Of a stretch of DNA of 64,000 bases, positions 16,922 through 26,089 are shown in pieces. Positions within the stretch are counted from its first letter, which is position 1; each line of letters opens with the position of its first letter. The notes under the pieces are model-generated. The model ran no database searches. It was given only the letters and a program-made list of their open reading frames with translations, and was not told the DNA's origin. Location of the stretch: NCBI GenBank assembly GCA_965248395.1, contig OZ252103.1, positions 1,240,001-1,304,000 on the forward strand, in the 5' to 3' direction. Source of the stretch: JAAXHH01 sp965248395. GTDB taxonomy: Bacteria > JAAXHH01. The position numbers were made by a program, and so were the translations under genes.

Positions 16922-18190
16922 TCAGTGGACGAACGGGACGACCCGGATAACTTCGATCGATCCTGCCTCGGTAAACTGCCAGACGGCCACGAAACCGGCG
17001 GATAGGTCGCCGTTCTCGTCCCAGTCCAGGGGCATGGCCGCGCCTTCGTAGTTGATCTCGCCGCCATCGGCCAGGATCCTTAAACCATTCGCAATGCTGC
17101 CCGCCTCGGCGATAACGAGTTCACCGGGCGGCCTGCCGATGCTGCGCAGTTTGTCGCGGATGGCGGTCCCGTCCAAGCTGCCCGCCGCCTGGGCCGCGAG
17201 GGCCAGCGCCACGGTCGCGTCGTAAGCCTGTTTTACATAGGGGAATGGCGGGGGATTTCCATAAGCGCTCTTATAGGCATTCTCCCAGGCCAGCGCCGAC
17301 GGAGTGTCCTGCGCCGCGCCGGGCGAGGTACCGCGCATGCCGGCAAGGTGCTCTGTACCGATCGACCGGAGCAGGTCCAGGCTGCGGCCGGTGGGTCCGA
17401 AGACGAAATTTTTATAAAGACCTTTATCTATAGCCTCTCGCACGATGTCTTCCTGCTGGGGCTGAAAGGCGAGGACGACCAGCGCCTGCGCGCCTAGCCG
17501 GATACTTTCCAGCAATTCATTCGCAAATGTGGTCTGGGCGGGATCGAGAGCGACCCGTACAAGTTTACCCTCCCATTCGTTCTCGAAGGCGTCCGCGATG
17601 CCCCGGCCCCATACGTCGTCGCGGTAGATGAGGCCCACGTTGCCGTACCCCTGTTCGAGGGTAATCTTGGCAAGAACGGGTCCCTGGTCACGATCGGACA
17701 GGGTGGTGCGGAACAGGAAATCGTTGTCCATCGCGTCCGTGAGCATGGGGGAGGACGAGGCAGGCGAGATGGTGGGAATGCCTGCTTCGGCCGTTACGTT
17801 CTCCACGATGGCCAGCGTCGAGGAACTGGCCCAGGCCCCCACGATCGCGTGGACACTATCGGACTCCACCAGGGCACTTGCCTTCGATACGGCCTTTTCG
17901 GCATCCAGTCCGGTATCGGCCACGAGTCCCACCACCGGATTACCCAGCACACCCTCCTCGTTGATGTGCTCGATCGCCATTTCGAATCCCAGTCGCATGG
18001 TTATCCCGTGTTCCGATCCTCCCCCGGTCAGATCGATCAGCAGGCCGATCTTCAGCGCAGGAGTTGCGGGCGGTTCAGTTGGTTCGGGTGATACCGGGTC
18101 CTTCTTGCCGCACGACATCAGGATCGTCAGCACCAGGGCAACCGCCAGCCAGGGTCCGGTTGTAAAGAACGATACTCGCATCCCACGCAT
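16922..18190 (-). CDS. ABC-type substrate-binding lipoprotein, branched-chain amino acid type
   Basis: 422 residues from ATG 18190. GGGAGG lies 7 bases upstream of it; two codons earlier another ATG is too close to that site. The signal peptide ends LMSC, so a lipoprotein. The body is a Peripla_BP_6 (Leu/Ile/Val-binding) fold: KIGLLIDLTGGGSEHG, AIVGAWASSSTLAI, IPTISPASSSPML, VGLIYRDDVWGRG. Members bind amino acids, amides or urea and deliver them to an importer. No permease or ATPase gene is adjacent, so it may work with a transporter elsewhere or as a sensor. Confidence 0.85.
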   Translation of the reverse strand: MRGMRVSFFTTGPWLAVALVLTILMSCGKKDPVSPEPTEPPATPALKIGLLIDLTGGGSEHGITMRLGFEMAIEHINEEGVLGNPVVGLVADTGLDAEKAVSKASALVESDSVHAIVGAWASSSTLAIVENVTAEAGIPTISPASSSPMLTDAMDNDFLFRTTLSDRDQGPVLAKITLEQGYGNVGLIYRDDVWGRGIADAFENEWEGKLVRVALDPAQTTFANELLESIRLGAQALVVLAFQPQQEDIVREAIDKGLYKNFVFGPTGRSLDLLRSIGTEHLAGMRGTSPGAAQDTPSALAWENAYKSAYGNPPPFPYVKQAYDATVALALAAQAAGSLDGTAIRDKLRSIGRPPGELVIAEAGSIANGLRILADGGEINYEGAAMPLDWDENGDLSAGFVAVWQFTEAGSIEVIRVVPFVH

Positions 18191-18281
18191 CTTCATGCCT
18201 CCCGCGCTACAAGTGCATCTTGTCTCGAGTGTCCGGTTTCGGGTTACGTACCCATATCAGGATACATATACCGCATACCGT

Positions 18282-18310
18282 TTGACCTGTCATCTGTTTT
18301 CTTATCTACT
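18282..18310 (+). promoter_or_regulatory. Candidate promoter of the MATE gene
   Basis: TTGACC at 18282-18287 (5 of 6) and TCTACT at 18305-18310 (4 of 6) are 17 bases apart, about 80 bases before the ATG. Seen by eye only. Confidence 0.35.
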
Positions 18311-18392
18311 GCGATCACAACAACTTGGGAGGGCATCGTCCTTGTGCTGAATTGCCTTGCCGGCTCGTACCGGCGGGCATACATTGAACGCC

Positions 18393-19775
18393 ATGCCCGA
18401 CCATACCGCCGTTTCCCCGAAACCGGCCGACGAGGTTCCGCCTTCCCAGGTCCTTCGTCACGTATGGGCCATTGCCTGGCCCGTCGTCGTTGCTTCGCTG
18501 ATCGACGCCACTGAAGGTCTTGTAGACATCTACCTGGTGGGACTCCTGGGTCCCGCGGCGATCTCCGCCATCGGCATGAGCCGGCAGATCGTGTTTATCG
18601 TCATGGTCATGGCCATTTCGATCACCGGCGGCACGCGGACGCTCGTAGCCCAGTACTACGGGGCCGGAAGACACGGGGACGTCAGCCGGACCGGCCAGCA
18701 GGCGCTCCTGATGGGCACCTGCCTGGCACTGGGCTTGGCGGGCATCAGTATCGTGCTTACCAGGCCCGCGTTGATCCTCCTTGGCGCCCCTGAAGAAGTG
18801 CTGATCCACGGCATCCTCTTCCTGAAACTTTACTTCGCCGGCATGGTTTTCATGATCCTGAACTACGTGATGAGCGCTATCTTCGGGGGCGTCGGCGATA
18901 CCCGCACACCGCTTAAAATCTCCGTAATCGTCATTATCGTGAAATGCGTGACCTCGTACGGGTTCATCTTCGGCGCCTGGGGACTGCCCGAACTGGGCGT
19001 GGCCGGCGCGGCCGTGGGCATGATCATCTCCCGCCTGGCTGGTTGCGTCATCGGGTTGTCGATCCTGGTCAGGGGCCACGGACAGGTGCGCCTCTCGCGG
19101 AACTGGCGCATAAAACCAGACTGGAACATCATGTCCCGCATGCTGGACATCGGCCTTCCTTCTGGCGCATCCGGTTTCTTCCGAAACGGCGCCCGCGTAC
19201 TCATCTACCGCGTTGTAGCGGGTGTCAAGGAGCCCACGGCCGCCATAGCGGCCCTGACCATGGGGTTTCAGATCCGCCTGTTCGCGATCATGCCCGCCCT
19301 GGCGTTTTCGGTCGCGGCGATCTCCCTGGTCGGGCAGAAACTCGGCGGGCGGCAGATCCGGTCGGCCGAACAGTACGGTGGGCAGACGATCCTGCTCTGC
19401 ATGATCCTGGTCACGGCCGGATCGACTTTGATCTGGTTGTTCGCCGACGCGATCGCGGCCGTATTCACGACGGACGAAACGGTCCTCGGAATCAGCTCCG
19501 TCATGTTGCGTTTCTTTGCAGTCGCCCAGGTATTTTCCGCGCTGTCCATCGTGGCCAGCGGTGTGCTGGCTGGAGGCGGCGAGACCCGGCCATCGCTTTA
19601 CTACACCCTGATCTCCCAATGGGGCATCATGCTGGTGTTCGCCTACATCCTGGCCTTTCCCCTAGGGCTGGATGTGAAAGGCATCTGGATCGCCTGGCTT
19701 GCCGCGAGCGTACTGCAGGGTCTGCTCACCCTTAAACGCTATTACAAGGGAACATGGAAAAGGGCAGTGGTCTGA
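18393..19775 (+). CDS. MATE-family efflux transporter
   Basis: 460 residues from ATG 18393; a TTG at 18357 would add 12 residues. About twelve hydrophobic segments in two related halves, typical of MATE exporters. N-terminal half: WAIAWPVVVASLIDATEGLVD and GGTRTLVAQYYGAG. C-terminal half: ASGFFRNGARVLIYRVV and SLVGQKLGGRQI. These proteins expel cationic drugs or metabolites in exchange for Na+ or H+ at the inner membrane. It converges with rpe, leaving only two bases between the stops and no visible terminator. Substrate unknown. Confidence 0.88.
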   Translation: MPDHTAVSPKPADEVPPSQVLRHVWAIAWPVVVASLIDATEGLVDIYLVGLLGPAAISAIGMSRQIVFIVMVMAISITGGTRTLVAQYYGAGRHGDVSRTGQQALLMGTCLALGLAGISIVLTRPALILLGAPEEVLIHGILFLKLYFAGMVFMILNYVMSAIFGGVGDTRTPLKISVIVIIVKCVTSYGFIFGAWGLPELGVAGAAVGMIISRLAGCVIGLSILVRGHGQVRLSRNWRIKPDWNIMSRMLDIGLPSGASGFFRNGARVLIYRVVAGVKEPTAAIAALTMGFQIRLFAIMPALAFSVAAISLVGQKLGGRQIRSAEQYGGQTILLCMILVTAGSTLIWLFADAIAAVFTTDETVLGISSVMLRFFAVAQVFSALSIVASGVLAGGGETRPSLYYTLISQWGIMLVFAYILAFPLGLDVKGIWIAWLAASVLQGLLTLKRYYKGTWKRAVV

Positions 19776-19777
19776 CG

Positions 19778-20431
19778 TCAGGCGCCGTCGCGCAGTATCC
19801 GAATGCCTTCGGCGACGCCCTCCGGATGCTTGAATACGGCCGTGGCGGCCACCAGGACGTTCACGCCCGCAGACACTACGTCCGGCGCGGTATCGGCGTT
19901 CACGCCGCCGTCCACCTCAAGATCGCAGGAGATTCCCCGGTCTGTTATGGTCTTGCGGACCTGCCGGATCTTCGGCAGCACGGTTTCGATGAACCGCTGT
20001 CCCGAGAACCCCGGGTTGACGGACATGACCAGGACCAGGTCGATTTCGTCGATGACCTCGTCGAGGACGTGGGCGGGTGTGGCCGGATTCAAGGCGACCC
20101 CGGCCTGTTTCCCCTTCTCCTTGACGGACTGTACCACGCGGTGGAGGTGGGGCGTGTTTTCCTGGTGCACGATGATAACGTCCGCGCCGGCGTCCATGAA
20201 GACTTCGACGTACCGGTCCGGATCCTCGATCATCAGGTGGGCTTCCAGCGGCAGGTCCGTGAGCGAGTCGATGGCCTCGACGATGAAGGGGCCCATGGAT
20301 ATGTTGGGTACGAACCGGCCGTCCATGACATCGATATGAATCCGGTCCGCGCCGGCTCGTTCCACGGCCCTGACTTCATCGGCCAGGCGGGTGAAGTCCG
20401 CGGACAGGATGGATGGAGAGATCTGGATCAT
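19778..20431 (-). CDS. rpe: Ribulose-phosphate 3-epimerase
   Basis: 217 residues, usual length. Family motifs in order: ISPSILSADFTRLADEV at the N-terminus, HIDVMDGRFVPNISMGP with a metal-ligand His and the catalytic Asp, HLMIEDPDRYV, LVMSVNPGFSGQRFI, and LEVDGGVNADTA with the second catalytic Asp. It interconverts ribulose-5-phosphate and xylulose-5-phosphate in the pentose phosphate pathway. The ATG overlaps the gnd stop (ATGA), and GGGGAGGG precedes it. Last gene of the minus-strand sugar operon. Confidence 0.95.
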   Translation of the reverse strand: MIQISPSILSADFTRLADEVRAVERAGADRIHIDVMDGRFVPNISMGPFIVEAIDSLTDLPLEAHLMIEDPDRYVEVFMDAGADVIIVHQENTPHLHRVVQSVKEKGKQAGVALNPATPAHVLDEVIDEIDLVLVMSVNPGFSGQRFIETVLPKIRQVRKTITDRGISCDLEVDGGVNADTAPDVVSAGVNVLVAATAVFKHPEGVAEGIRILRDGA

Positions 20432-21456
20432 GGTCCCTCCCCGGTTTTCTTCAGTTCCACGTGACCGCCGAACTGGTGGCGCAGGGCCGAAAGCACCCGC
20501 GCAGCGTAGGAATCATCCTGCCGCGACTGGAACCGTGTAAAGAGCGAAGCCGTGAGCACGTGGGCGGGCACGTCTTCCTCGATGGCCGTCTGTACCGTCC
20601 ACCTGCCCTCGCCCGAGTCCTGCACGTAACCGGAATAGGCCGAAAGGCTCCGGTCCTCCCTCAGGGCGATTTCAAGCAGATCCAGCAGCCAGGAACTGAC
20701 CACGCTTCCGTGTCGCCACACCTCGGCTACGTCGTGCAGGTCCAGGTCGTACCGATGGCGCGGGTCCACGCGGTCGGACGCCGCTTCGCGCAGGATTTCC
20801 AGTCCCTCGGCAAAGGCCTGCATCATACCGTATTCGATCCCGTTGTGGATCATCTTGACGAAGTGCCCCGCGCCAGCCGGTCCCACGTGCACGTATCCGC
20901 TTCGGACCCTTGAACCCGGTGAGTCGTCCGAGCCTGGAGCGCCTTCCGAGCCTGGAGCGTCGTCCGAGCTTGAAGCGTAGTCCAGACCGGGACCCGGAGC
21001 CAGCGTCGTGAACAGCGGGTCCAGGTGTTCGACGATCTCCGCCGGGCCCCCTATGGTCATGCAATAACCCCGTTCAAGTCCCCACACGCCGCCGCTGGTA
21101 CCCACGTCGATGTAATGCAGTTTCCTGGCGGACAACATATCCGCGCGGGCGACATCGTCCTTGAAATAGGTATTTCCGCCGTCGATGACGGTATCGCCCG
21201 GAGACAGAAGATCGGCCAGTTTGTTAATGGCTTTTTCCGTGGCGTCACCGGCCGGCACCATGATCCAGACCGCACGGGGCGCGAGGAGGCCGGCTACGAG
21301 GTCGTGCAGCGTCAAGGCGCCCGCGGCGCCTTCCTCTTCCATCTGGCGAACCGCTTCGATACTGCGGTCGTACACGACGACTTCGTGGCCGCCACGCAAC
21401 AACCGCCGAGTCATGTTTCCGCCCATCCGGCCGAGTCCGACCATGCCCAGCTGCAT
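20428..21456 (-). CDS. gnd: 6-phosphogluconate dehydrogenase, short decarboxylating type
   Basis: 342 residues from ATG 21456, which has GGGAGGAATGC directly upstream. The Rossmann motif MVGLGRMGGNMTRRL is at the start, followed by VIDGGNTYFKDD, DVGTSGGVWGLERGYCM and GAGHFVKMIHNGIEYGMM, the substrate-binding lysine region. The length fits the GndA-like (YqeC) group rather than the 470-residue E. coli form. It oxidises 6-phosphogluconate to ribulose-5-phosphate, the substrate of the next gene product. Between residues about 170 and 195 there is a low-complexity insert of six-residue units (PGSEGA, PGSDDS) encoded by an 18-bp triplication. Confidence 0.92.
   Translation of the reverse strand: MQLGMVGLGRMGGNMTRRLLRGGHEVVVYDRSIEAVRQMEEEGAAGALTLHDLVAGLLAPRAVWIMVPAGDATEKAINKLADLLSPGDTVIDGGNTYFKDDVARADMLSARKLHYIDVGTSGGVWGLERGYCMTIGGPAEIVEHLDPLFTTLAPGPGLDYASSSDDAPGSEGAPGSDDSPGSRVRSGYVHVGPAGAGHFVKMIHNGIEYGMMQAFAEGLEILREAASDRVDPRHRYDLDLHDVAEVWRHGSVVSSWLLDLLEIALREDRSLSAYSGYVQDSGEGRWTVQTAIEEDVPAHVLTASLFTRFQSRQDDSYAARVLSALRHQFGGHVELKKTGEGP
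20923..20976 (-). repeat. Three 18-bp tandem units inside gnd
   Basis: Units at 20923-20940, 20941-20958 and 20959-20976 differ from each other at two to five positions. They encode consecutive hexapeptides of the PGSxxx form just before the conserved GAGHFVKM block. The frame is kept. Confidence 0.85.
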
Positions 21457-21535
21457 GCATTCCTCCCGAGCTCCGGCGAACCCGTGGCTCGCCGAGGGCG
21501 TCTCCGGTTTCCAGTGCCTCGATTCCACCCGGCGC

Positions 21536-22663
21536 CTAGGCCAGCTGCATCCGTTTCCGTTCTATGGCGTCGATCAGTTTAACGAAGGGGTCCACGAATT
21601 TCTTCACCCCTTCTTCGACGAGTTGGTCCGCGACGCGGTTCATCGAAATGCCGGCTTTCTCGACGTTGACCATGATCGACGCGGCTTCGTCGACATCCGC
21701 TTCCAGCGTATCGGACAGGCGCCCGTGATCGCGGAAGGCGTTCAGCGTTTCATCGGGCAGGGTATTGATGGTGTCCCTTCCGATCAGCTCTTCGACGTAC
21801 AGCACGTCCCGGTATTCGGGGTTCTTGGTACTCGTACTGGCCCATAGGAGCCGCTGGGTCCTGGCGCCCTTTTCAGCCAGTGCGCTCCAGCGCGGCGTCG
21901 CGTACAGCGCCTTGTACCGCTGGTAGGTCATCTTTCCGTTGGCGATGGCGATCCTGCCGATCAAATCCCGTACCATGGCGTTTTCCGACGGGTCGGTACA
22001 TCGATCCATGTGTTCAGCCAGCAAGGCGTCGACCAGCGTATCGATCCGGCTGATGAAGAAACTGGCCACGCTTGCGATACCGCTTATCTGCCCGCCAGCG
22101 GCAAGACGGTCCTCCAACCCGCTGACATAGGCCTCGGCCACCGACTCGTACACGTCCCTGGAAAACATCAGCGTCATGTTGATGTTCAACCCCTCGCCGA
22201 TCAACTGCCGCATGGCGGGTATGCCCGCCGTCGTCGCCGGCACCTTGATCATGACGTTCCGGCGGTCCACGGCCTTCCAGAGACGACGGGCCTCTTCGAT
22301 CGTACCCGCCGTGTCATCGGCCAGTTCCGGGGAAACCTCGAGGCTCACGTAGCCGTCGCCGCCATCGGTCGCTTCATATACGGCGGCCAGCTGGTCTGCA
22401 GCCAACCGGATATCCGAAATCGCCAGGGCCTCGTAGATCTCCATTGCGGTCCTGTCCTGCCCCGCCAGTCGCTCGATGTCGTCATCGTAGTCCGTGCTGC
22501 CGGCAATAGCCTTCTCGAAGATGGCCGGGTTCGAGGTCATGCCTTTCAGTCCATCTTCTTCGATCAGTTTCCTCAACCGGCCGGAATAGATCAGTTCGCG
22601 GCTGATGTTATCGAGCCAGAAGCTCTGGCCATGTCGTTCGAGTTGGATGAGAGGATTTGCCAT
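21536..22663 (-). CDS. tal: Transaldolase
   Basis: 375 residues, the length of the long bacterial transaldolase group. N-terminus NPLIQLERHGQSFWLDNISR, then GLKGMTSNPAIFEKAI, SLEVSPELADDT, and VMIKVPATTAGIPAM with the Schiff-base lysine, then INMTLMFSRDVY. C-terminal LLWASTSTKNPEYRDVLYVEELIG is also standard. It transfers dihydroxyacetone units between sugar phosphates in the non-oxidative pentose phosphate pathway. AAAGGA precedes the ATG. It is 79 bases upstream of gnd and 56 bases downstream of the oxidoreductase, so likely in one transcript. Confidence 0.95.
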   Translation of the reverse strand: MANPLIQLERHGQSFWLDNISRELIYSGRLRKLIEEDGLKGMTSNPAIFEKAIAGSTDYDDDIERLAGQDRTAMEIYEALAISDIRLAADQLAAVYEATDGGDGYVSLEVSPELADDTAGTIEEARRLWKAVDRRNVMIKVPATTAGIPAMRQLIGEGLNINMTLMFSRDVYESVAEAYVSGLEDRLAAGGQISGIASVASFFISRIDTLVDALLAEHMDRCTDPSENAMVRDLIGRIAIANGKMTYQRYKALYATPRWSALAEKGARTQRLLWASTSTKNPEYRDVLYVEELIGRDTINTLPDETLNAFRDHGRLSDTLEADVDEAASIMVNVEKAGISMNRVADQLVEEGVKKFVDPFVKLIDAIERKRMQLA

Positions 22664-22719
22664 GGCGGATTCCTTTGTGCGCCGGTTCGCGGCGTGAACG
22701 CGCGGTTCGTGCTGCGGAC

Positions 22720-23682
22720 TCAGGGTATCAGGACGATTTTTCCGTAGGCGCCGGCTTCCATGACGGCGACATGGGCCCGTGCAGCGTCTGCCAGTGGAAA
22801 CTCCGTTCCCACCACCGGGTTGAGCGTGCCGTTTTCCAGTCCGGCGTACAACCCGGCGTGGATGGCGGCAAGGTCTTCCGGTGAGGCAAGCAGCAGGACC
22901 ATGCCCAGGATGCTGGCGTCCCGTGCCATCGCGTCCCGAGGATTGATCTCGATGACGCCCCTGTTGCCGATGACGACGACCCGTCCGCCATAGGCCAGCA
23001 TATTCAGGTCTTTGTCCAGGTTGACGTTGGCCAGCATTTCCATGATAACGTCTACACCCAGGCCGCCCGTGAGATCCATGATCTGTTCCGTGTAGCCGGC
23101 GTCATGATGGTTGACCACGTGATGGGCGCCCTGTTCCGCCACCAGTTCCTCGCCCCGCTCCGAACCGGCGGTGCCGATGACCGTTATGCCCGCGGCCCGG
23201 GCAAGCTGTACGGCCGCGATACCCACGCCGCCGCTGGCGCCGTGCACGAGCACGGTCTCGCCCGCCCGGCCTTCCGCCCGTTGAAAGAGGCCTCGCCAGG
23301 CCGTAGCGTAGGGGATGTAGATTCCCGCGCCCTGCGCGTCGGAAACGACATCGGGCAGCGGATACACCTGGCTGGCGGAGCACAGGGCCTGGGACGCGTA
23401 GGATCCGGTAAGCGTACCGGCCAGGTACACCCGGTCGCCGACGGAGACATGGGCCGTGTCGTCGCCGATCGCGGCTACCGTTCCCGCGCCGTCCATGCCC
23501 GGCGTGAAAGGCAGATTGGGTTTCATGGCATAGGTGCCCGCGCGGATATAGGTGTCCACCGGGTTAACGCCGGCGGCCTGTATGTCGACCAGTATCTGCC
23601 CGCCGCCCACCTGGAGATCCGGGCAGTGTTCCAGCTTCATTACGCCCGGATCGCCGAATTCGTCAATGCGAATCGCTTCCAT
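22720..23682 (-). CDS. NADPH:quinone oxidoreductase-like MDR protein
   Basis: 320 residues. GroES-like domain with GVNPVDTYIRAGTYA and FTPGMDGAGTVAAIG, both typical of zinc-free quinone oxidoreductases. The Rossmann domain has VLVHGASGGVGIAAVQLARAAG. Members reduce quinones or enones with NADPH. AGGA precedes ATG 23682. It sits between the M20 hydrolase and transaldolase genes, so it shares the sugar operon; an NADPH-consuming enzyme beside an NADPH-producing dehydrogenase fits, but the link is inferred. Confidence 0.88.
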   Translation of the reverse strand: MEAIRIDEFGDPGVMKLEHCPDLQVGGGQILVDIQAAGVNPVDTYIRAGTYAMKPNLPFTPGMDGAGTVAAIGDDTAHVSVGDRVYLAGTLTGSYASQALCSASQVYPLPDVVSDAQGAGIYIPYATAWRGLFQRAEGRAGETVLVHGASGGVGIAAVQLARAAGITVIGTAGSERGEELVAEQGAHHVVNHHDAGYTEQIMDLTGGLGVDVIMEMLANVNLDKDLNMLAYGGRVVVIGNRGVIEINPRDAMARDASILGMVLLLASPEDLAAIHAGLYAGLENGTLNPVVGTEFPLADAARAHVAVMEAGAYGKIVLIP

Positions 23683-23703
23683 ATACGTCTCCTGTATCCT
23701 TTA

Positions 23704-25017
23704 TCAACCACATAGTTTTTCGATAACTTCGTAAAGAATCCTCGGACCCCGTTCCATGTTCTCCACGGAAATGCGTTCGTCGTTGCCGTGAATGCGGCGA
23801 AGGTCATCGTCGATCAACAGAAAGGGCATGAAGCCATAGCAGTGAATCCCCAGGTCGCGGAAGTAGTGACTGTCCGTAAACCCGGAAAGTATGTTCGGCA
23901 CGACGTCCACTTGCGCATGGTACCGGGACACGACCTCGCGGACCGAGTCTACCAGGCGGGAATCGAAGGGCGATGACGAGTTTCCGAAGTTCAATATGGT
24001 TTCCATCTCGATCCCGTCGTCGCCCACCACCCGTTTCAACTCCCGGACGAAGTTTTCCGGTTCTTCCCCCGGCAGCAGCCTGCAGTCCAATTCCGCTGTC
24101 GCCGTCTGAGGTATGATATTGATTTTATCGCTGCCCTGCAACATGGTTATCGAGATGGTGTTGCGGAGAATCGCCGCATGGTGCTGGTTTCGAAGCAGGT
24201 CCGCCAGAAACCTGCGGTCCCGGACGGCCTCGCGGATGCGGGTGAATCGCTGGCGATAGCCGTCTTTCTGCAGGTGCGCTATGCCTTCGAAGTAGCGCTC
24301 GGCCGCGTCCGTCACCCTGATAGGCGGTTTGTATTCCATGATGGCGTTCAGGGCGCGGATGAGCCGGTTCACGGCGGAATTGGGCTTGGGACGCGAACCA
24401 TGACCGGGTTCTCCGCGGGCGACCAGGCGTACCCAGCAGGGCGATTTCTCGGTAATATCGATGGAATAGATGGCCTTGCCATGCTCCAGGCGTCCCTTTC
24501 CGCTCTCGTTGATCAGGAATTCCGCGTCCGCCACGAGTTCCGGACGGTTTTGGGTGATCCAGCGGGCGCCGGCCGATCCTCCGGCCTCCTCGTCGGCGGT
24601 CACGAGAAAAATGACGTCTCGTTTCAGTGGAAAACGATTTCGGTGCAGCGCGAGGAACACCACCAGTTCCGCGATGCCCAGGTTCTTCATGTCCAACGCG
24701 CCCCGCCCCCAGATGTAACCGTCCCTGACCAGTCCTCCGAAAGGATCGACAGACCAGTAGGCACGGTCCGCGGGAACCACGTCGCTGTGACTCAGCAGAA
24801 CCACGGGCCGTTTCGAACCGTCTCCTTTCAACCTCGCGTAGAGGTTGGACCGGCCCGGGGCCGATTCGTGCACCTGGCAATCAATGTCTTCTTCGGACAG
24901 GATACGGTTGAGGAAGACTGTCGCTCGGTCTTCATTGCCGGGCGGATTCGTCGTGTCGATCCGGAGATACTCGCTGAGCAACTTTACGGCTTCCCGCCCC
25001 ATCGCGTTCCAGTCCAA
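23704..25017 (-). CDS. M20-family metallohydrolase
   Basis: 437 residues. The di-zinc peptidase motifs are present: His and Asp in LLSHSDVVPAD, Asp in GRGALDMKN, catalytic Glu pair in TADEEAGG, and His in TDSHYFRDLG near the C-terminus. The middle holds the dimerisation domain. Relatives include acetylornithine deacetylase, succinyl-diaminopimelate desuccinylase and carboxypeptidases, but the RIDTTNPPGNE start and overall length match generic M20/M25 peptidases. The start is TTG 25017, four bases after the ROK stop; ATG 25002 is the alternative. A role in the arginine pathway (ArgE) is possible but not supported by position. Confidence 0.82.
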   Translation of the reverse strand: MDWNAMGREAVKLLSEYLRIDTTNPPGNEDRATVFLNRILSEEDIDCQVHESAPGRSNLYARLKGDGSKRPVVLLSHSDVVPADRAYWSVDPFGGLVRDGYIWGRGALDMKNLGIAELVVFLALHRNRFPLKRDVIFLVTADEEAGGSAGARWITQNRPELVADAEFLINESGKGRLEHGKAIYSIDITEKSPCWVRLVARGEPGHGSRPKPNSAVNRLIRALNAIMEYKPPIRVTDAAERYFEGIAHLQKDGYRQRFTRIREAVRDRRFLADLLRNQHHAAILRNTISITMLQGSDKINIIPQTATAELDCRLLPGEEPENFVRELKRVVGDDGIEMETILNFGNSSSPFDSRLVDSVREVVSRYHAQVDVVPNILSGFTDSHYFRDLGIHCYGFMPFLLIDDDLRRIHGNDERISVENMERGPRILYEVIEKLCG

Positions 25018-25021
25018 TGCC

Positions 25022-26020
25022 CTAAACGCTCCCTTCGGCCTGCACCGCCTGCCTGATCACGGCAATAGCGGCAAGATCGCCCACGGTGTCTCCGAGCCCG
25101 GCGGGCACGACCCGCACGGTGTCGTACACCCGGGACCAGGTTTCGCTTTGCAGGTAGCTTCGAATAGGTTCGAGCAGAAGATCCCTGGCCTTGACCAGTA
25201 TGGTGCCGATGACGATGATTTCCGGATTCAGGATGTTGACGATGTTCCCCAGTCCGACGGCCATGTACCGGGCCGTTTCGTCCACGATTTCCCGCGCTGC
25301 GGGATCGTTTCTGCGGGCCGCTTCCATGACAGTTTCCGACGTGATGCGTTCCAGGTCGCCATCCCACAGCGAGACCATGAGCGAACCGGGTGTCGTCCGC
25401 GCCTTTTCCCGGGCCCTCCTGGCGATTGCCGGTCCCGAACACAACGACTCCAGGCAGCCGCGCTTGCCGCAACCGCAGTACGGTCCGTCCTCGACGATGG
25501 TCATGTGTCCCACTTCGCCGGCCGTGTCATTCGGGCCGCGGTAAAGCCTGCCGTCGAGTATGATGCCGCCGCCGATCCCGGTGCTCATGGTCATGTACAC
25601 CATGTGGCGAAAGCCCCGGCCTGCTCCGAAAGACCACTCCGCCAGGGCGCTGGCGTTGGCGTCGTTTTCTACAAACGCCGGCAGCGACAGTGCTCTTTCG
25701 AGCCACTCCTTCAGCGGCACCTCGTCCCAGCCCGGCAGATTGGGTGGTGCGTAGACCACACCCGTTTCCGTGTCCAGGGGACCGCCGCAACTGACGCCTA
25801 CTCCGGCCACGTCCGCGGGGTTGACGGAAGTACGCGCCATGACTTCGCGGGACATGTCCACCAGGGTCGCCACCACGGCTTCCGGACCTCGTTCCGCTTC
25901 GGTCGGTCGCCGGATCTTGTGCAGTATGTTCCCGTCCCAATCGGCAATGACCACGGCCAGCTTGGTGCCGCCGATATCATGGCCGACAAGGTATTGGGCG
26001 TTTCGGCCGGACTGTCGCAT
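25022..26020 (-). CDS. ROK-family sugar kinase (glucokinase-like)
   Basis: 332 residues from ATG 26020; a TTG nine bases earlier is possible. N-terminal ATPase loop GHDIGGTKLAVVIADWDG, second phosphate loop GIGGGIILDGRLYRG, ROK zinc motif CGCGKRGCLES, and the active-site END in FVENDANASALAEW. No N-terminal helix-turn-helix, so an enzyme rather than a NagC-type repressor. Members phosphorylate glucose, ManNAc or related sugars with ATP. As the first gene of the operon that contains tal, gnd and rpe, a glucokinase feeding the pentose phosphate pathway is a reasonable inference. Confidence 0.88.
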   Translation of the reverse strand: MRQSGRNAQYLVGHDIGGTKLAVVIADWDGNILHKIRRPTEAERGPEAVVATLVDMSREVMARTSVNPADVAGVGVSCGGPLDTETGVVYAPPNLPGWDEVPLKEWLERALSLPAFVENDANASALAEWSFGAGRGFRHMVYMTMSTGIGGGIILDGRLYRGPNDTAGEVGHMTIVEDGPYCGCGKRGCLESLCSGPAIARRAREKARTTPGSLMVSLWDGDLERITSETVMEAARRNDPAAREIVDETARYMAVGLGNIVNILNPEIIVIGTILVKARDLLLEPIRSYLQSETWSRVYDTVRVVPAGLGDTVGDLAAIAVIRQAVQAEGSV

Positions 26021-26089
26021 GACCGCCAATCACATCCCTGTCTCGTTGTGTTTCGGGCACCTCTAAGAATACCCGGACAGCATGCAGTT

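Noticed and set aside
19770..19780. Shared terminator between the convergent MATE and rpe genes
   Set aside because: The stops are two bases apart and no hairpin with a T run is visible on either side.
23704..25017. M20 enzyme as ArgE (acetylornithine deacetylase)
   Set aside because: It is in the sugar operon, not in the arg cluster, and generic M20 motifs cannot distinguish it.
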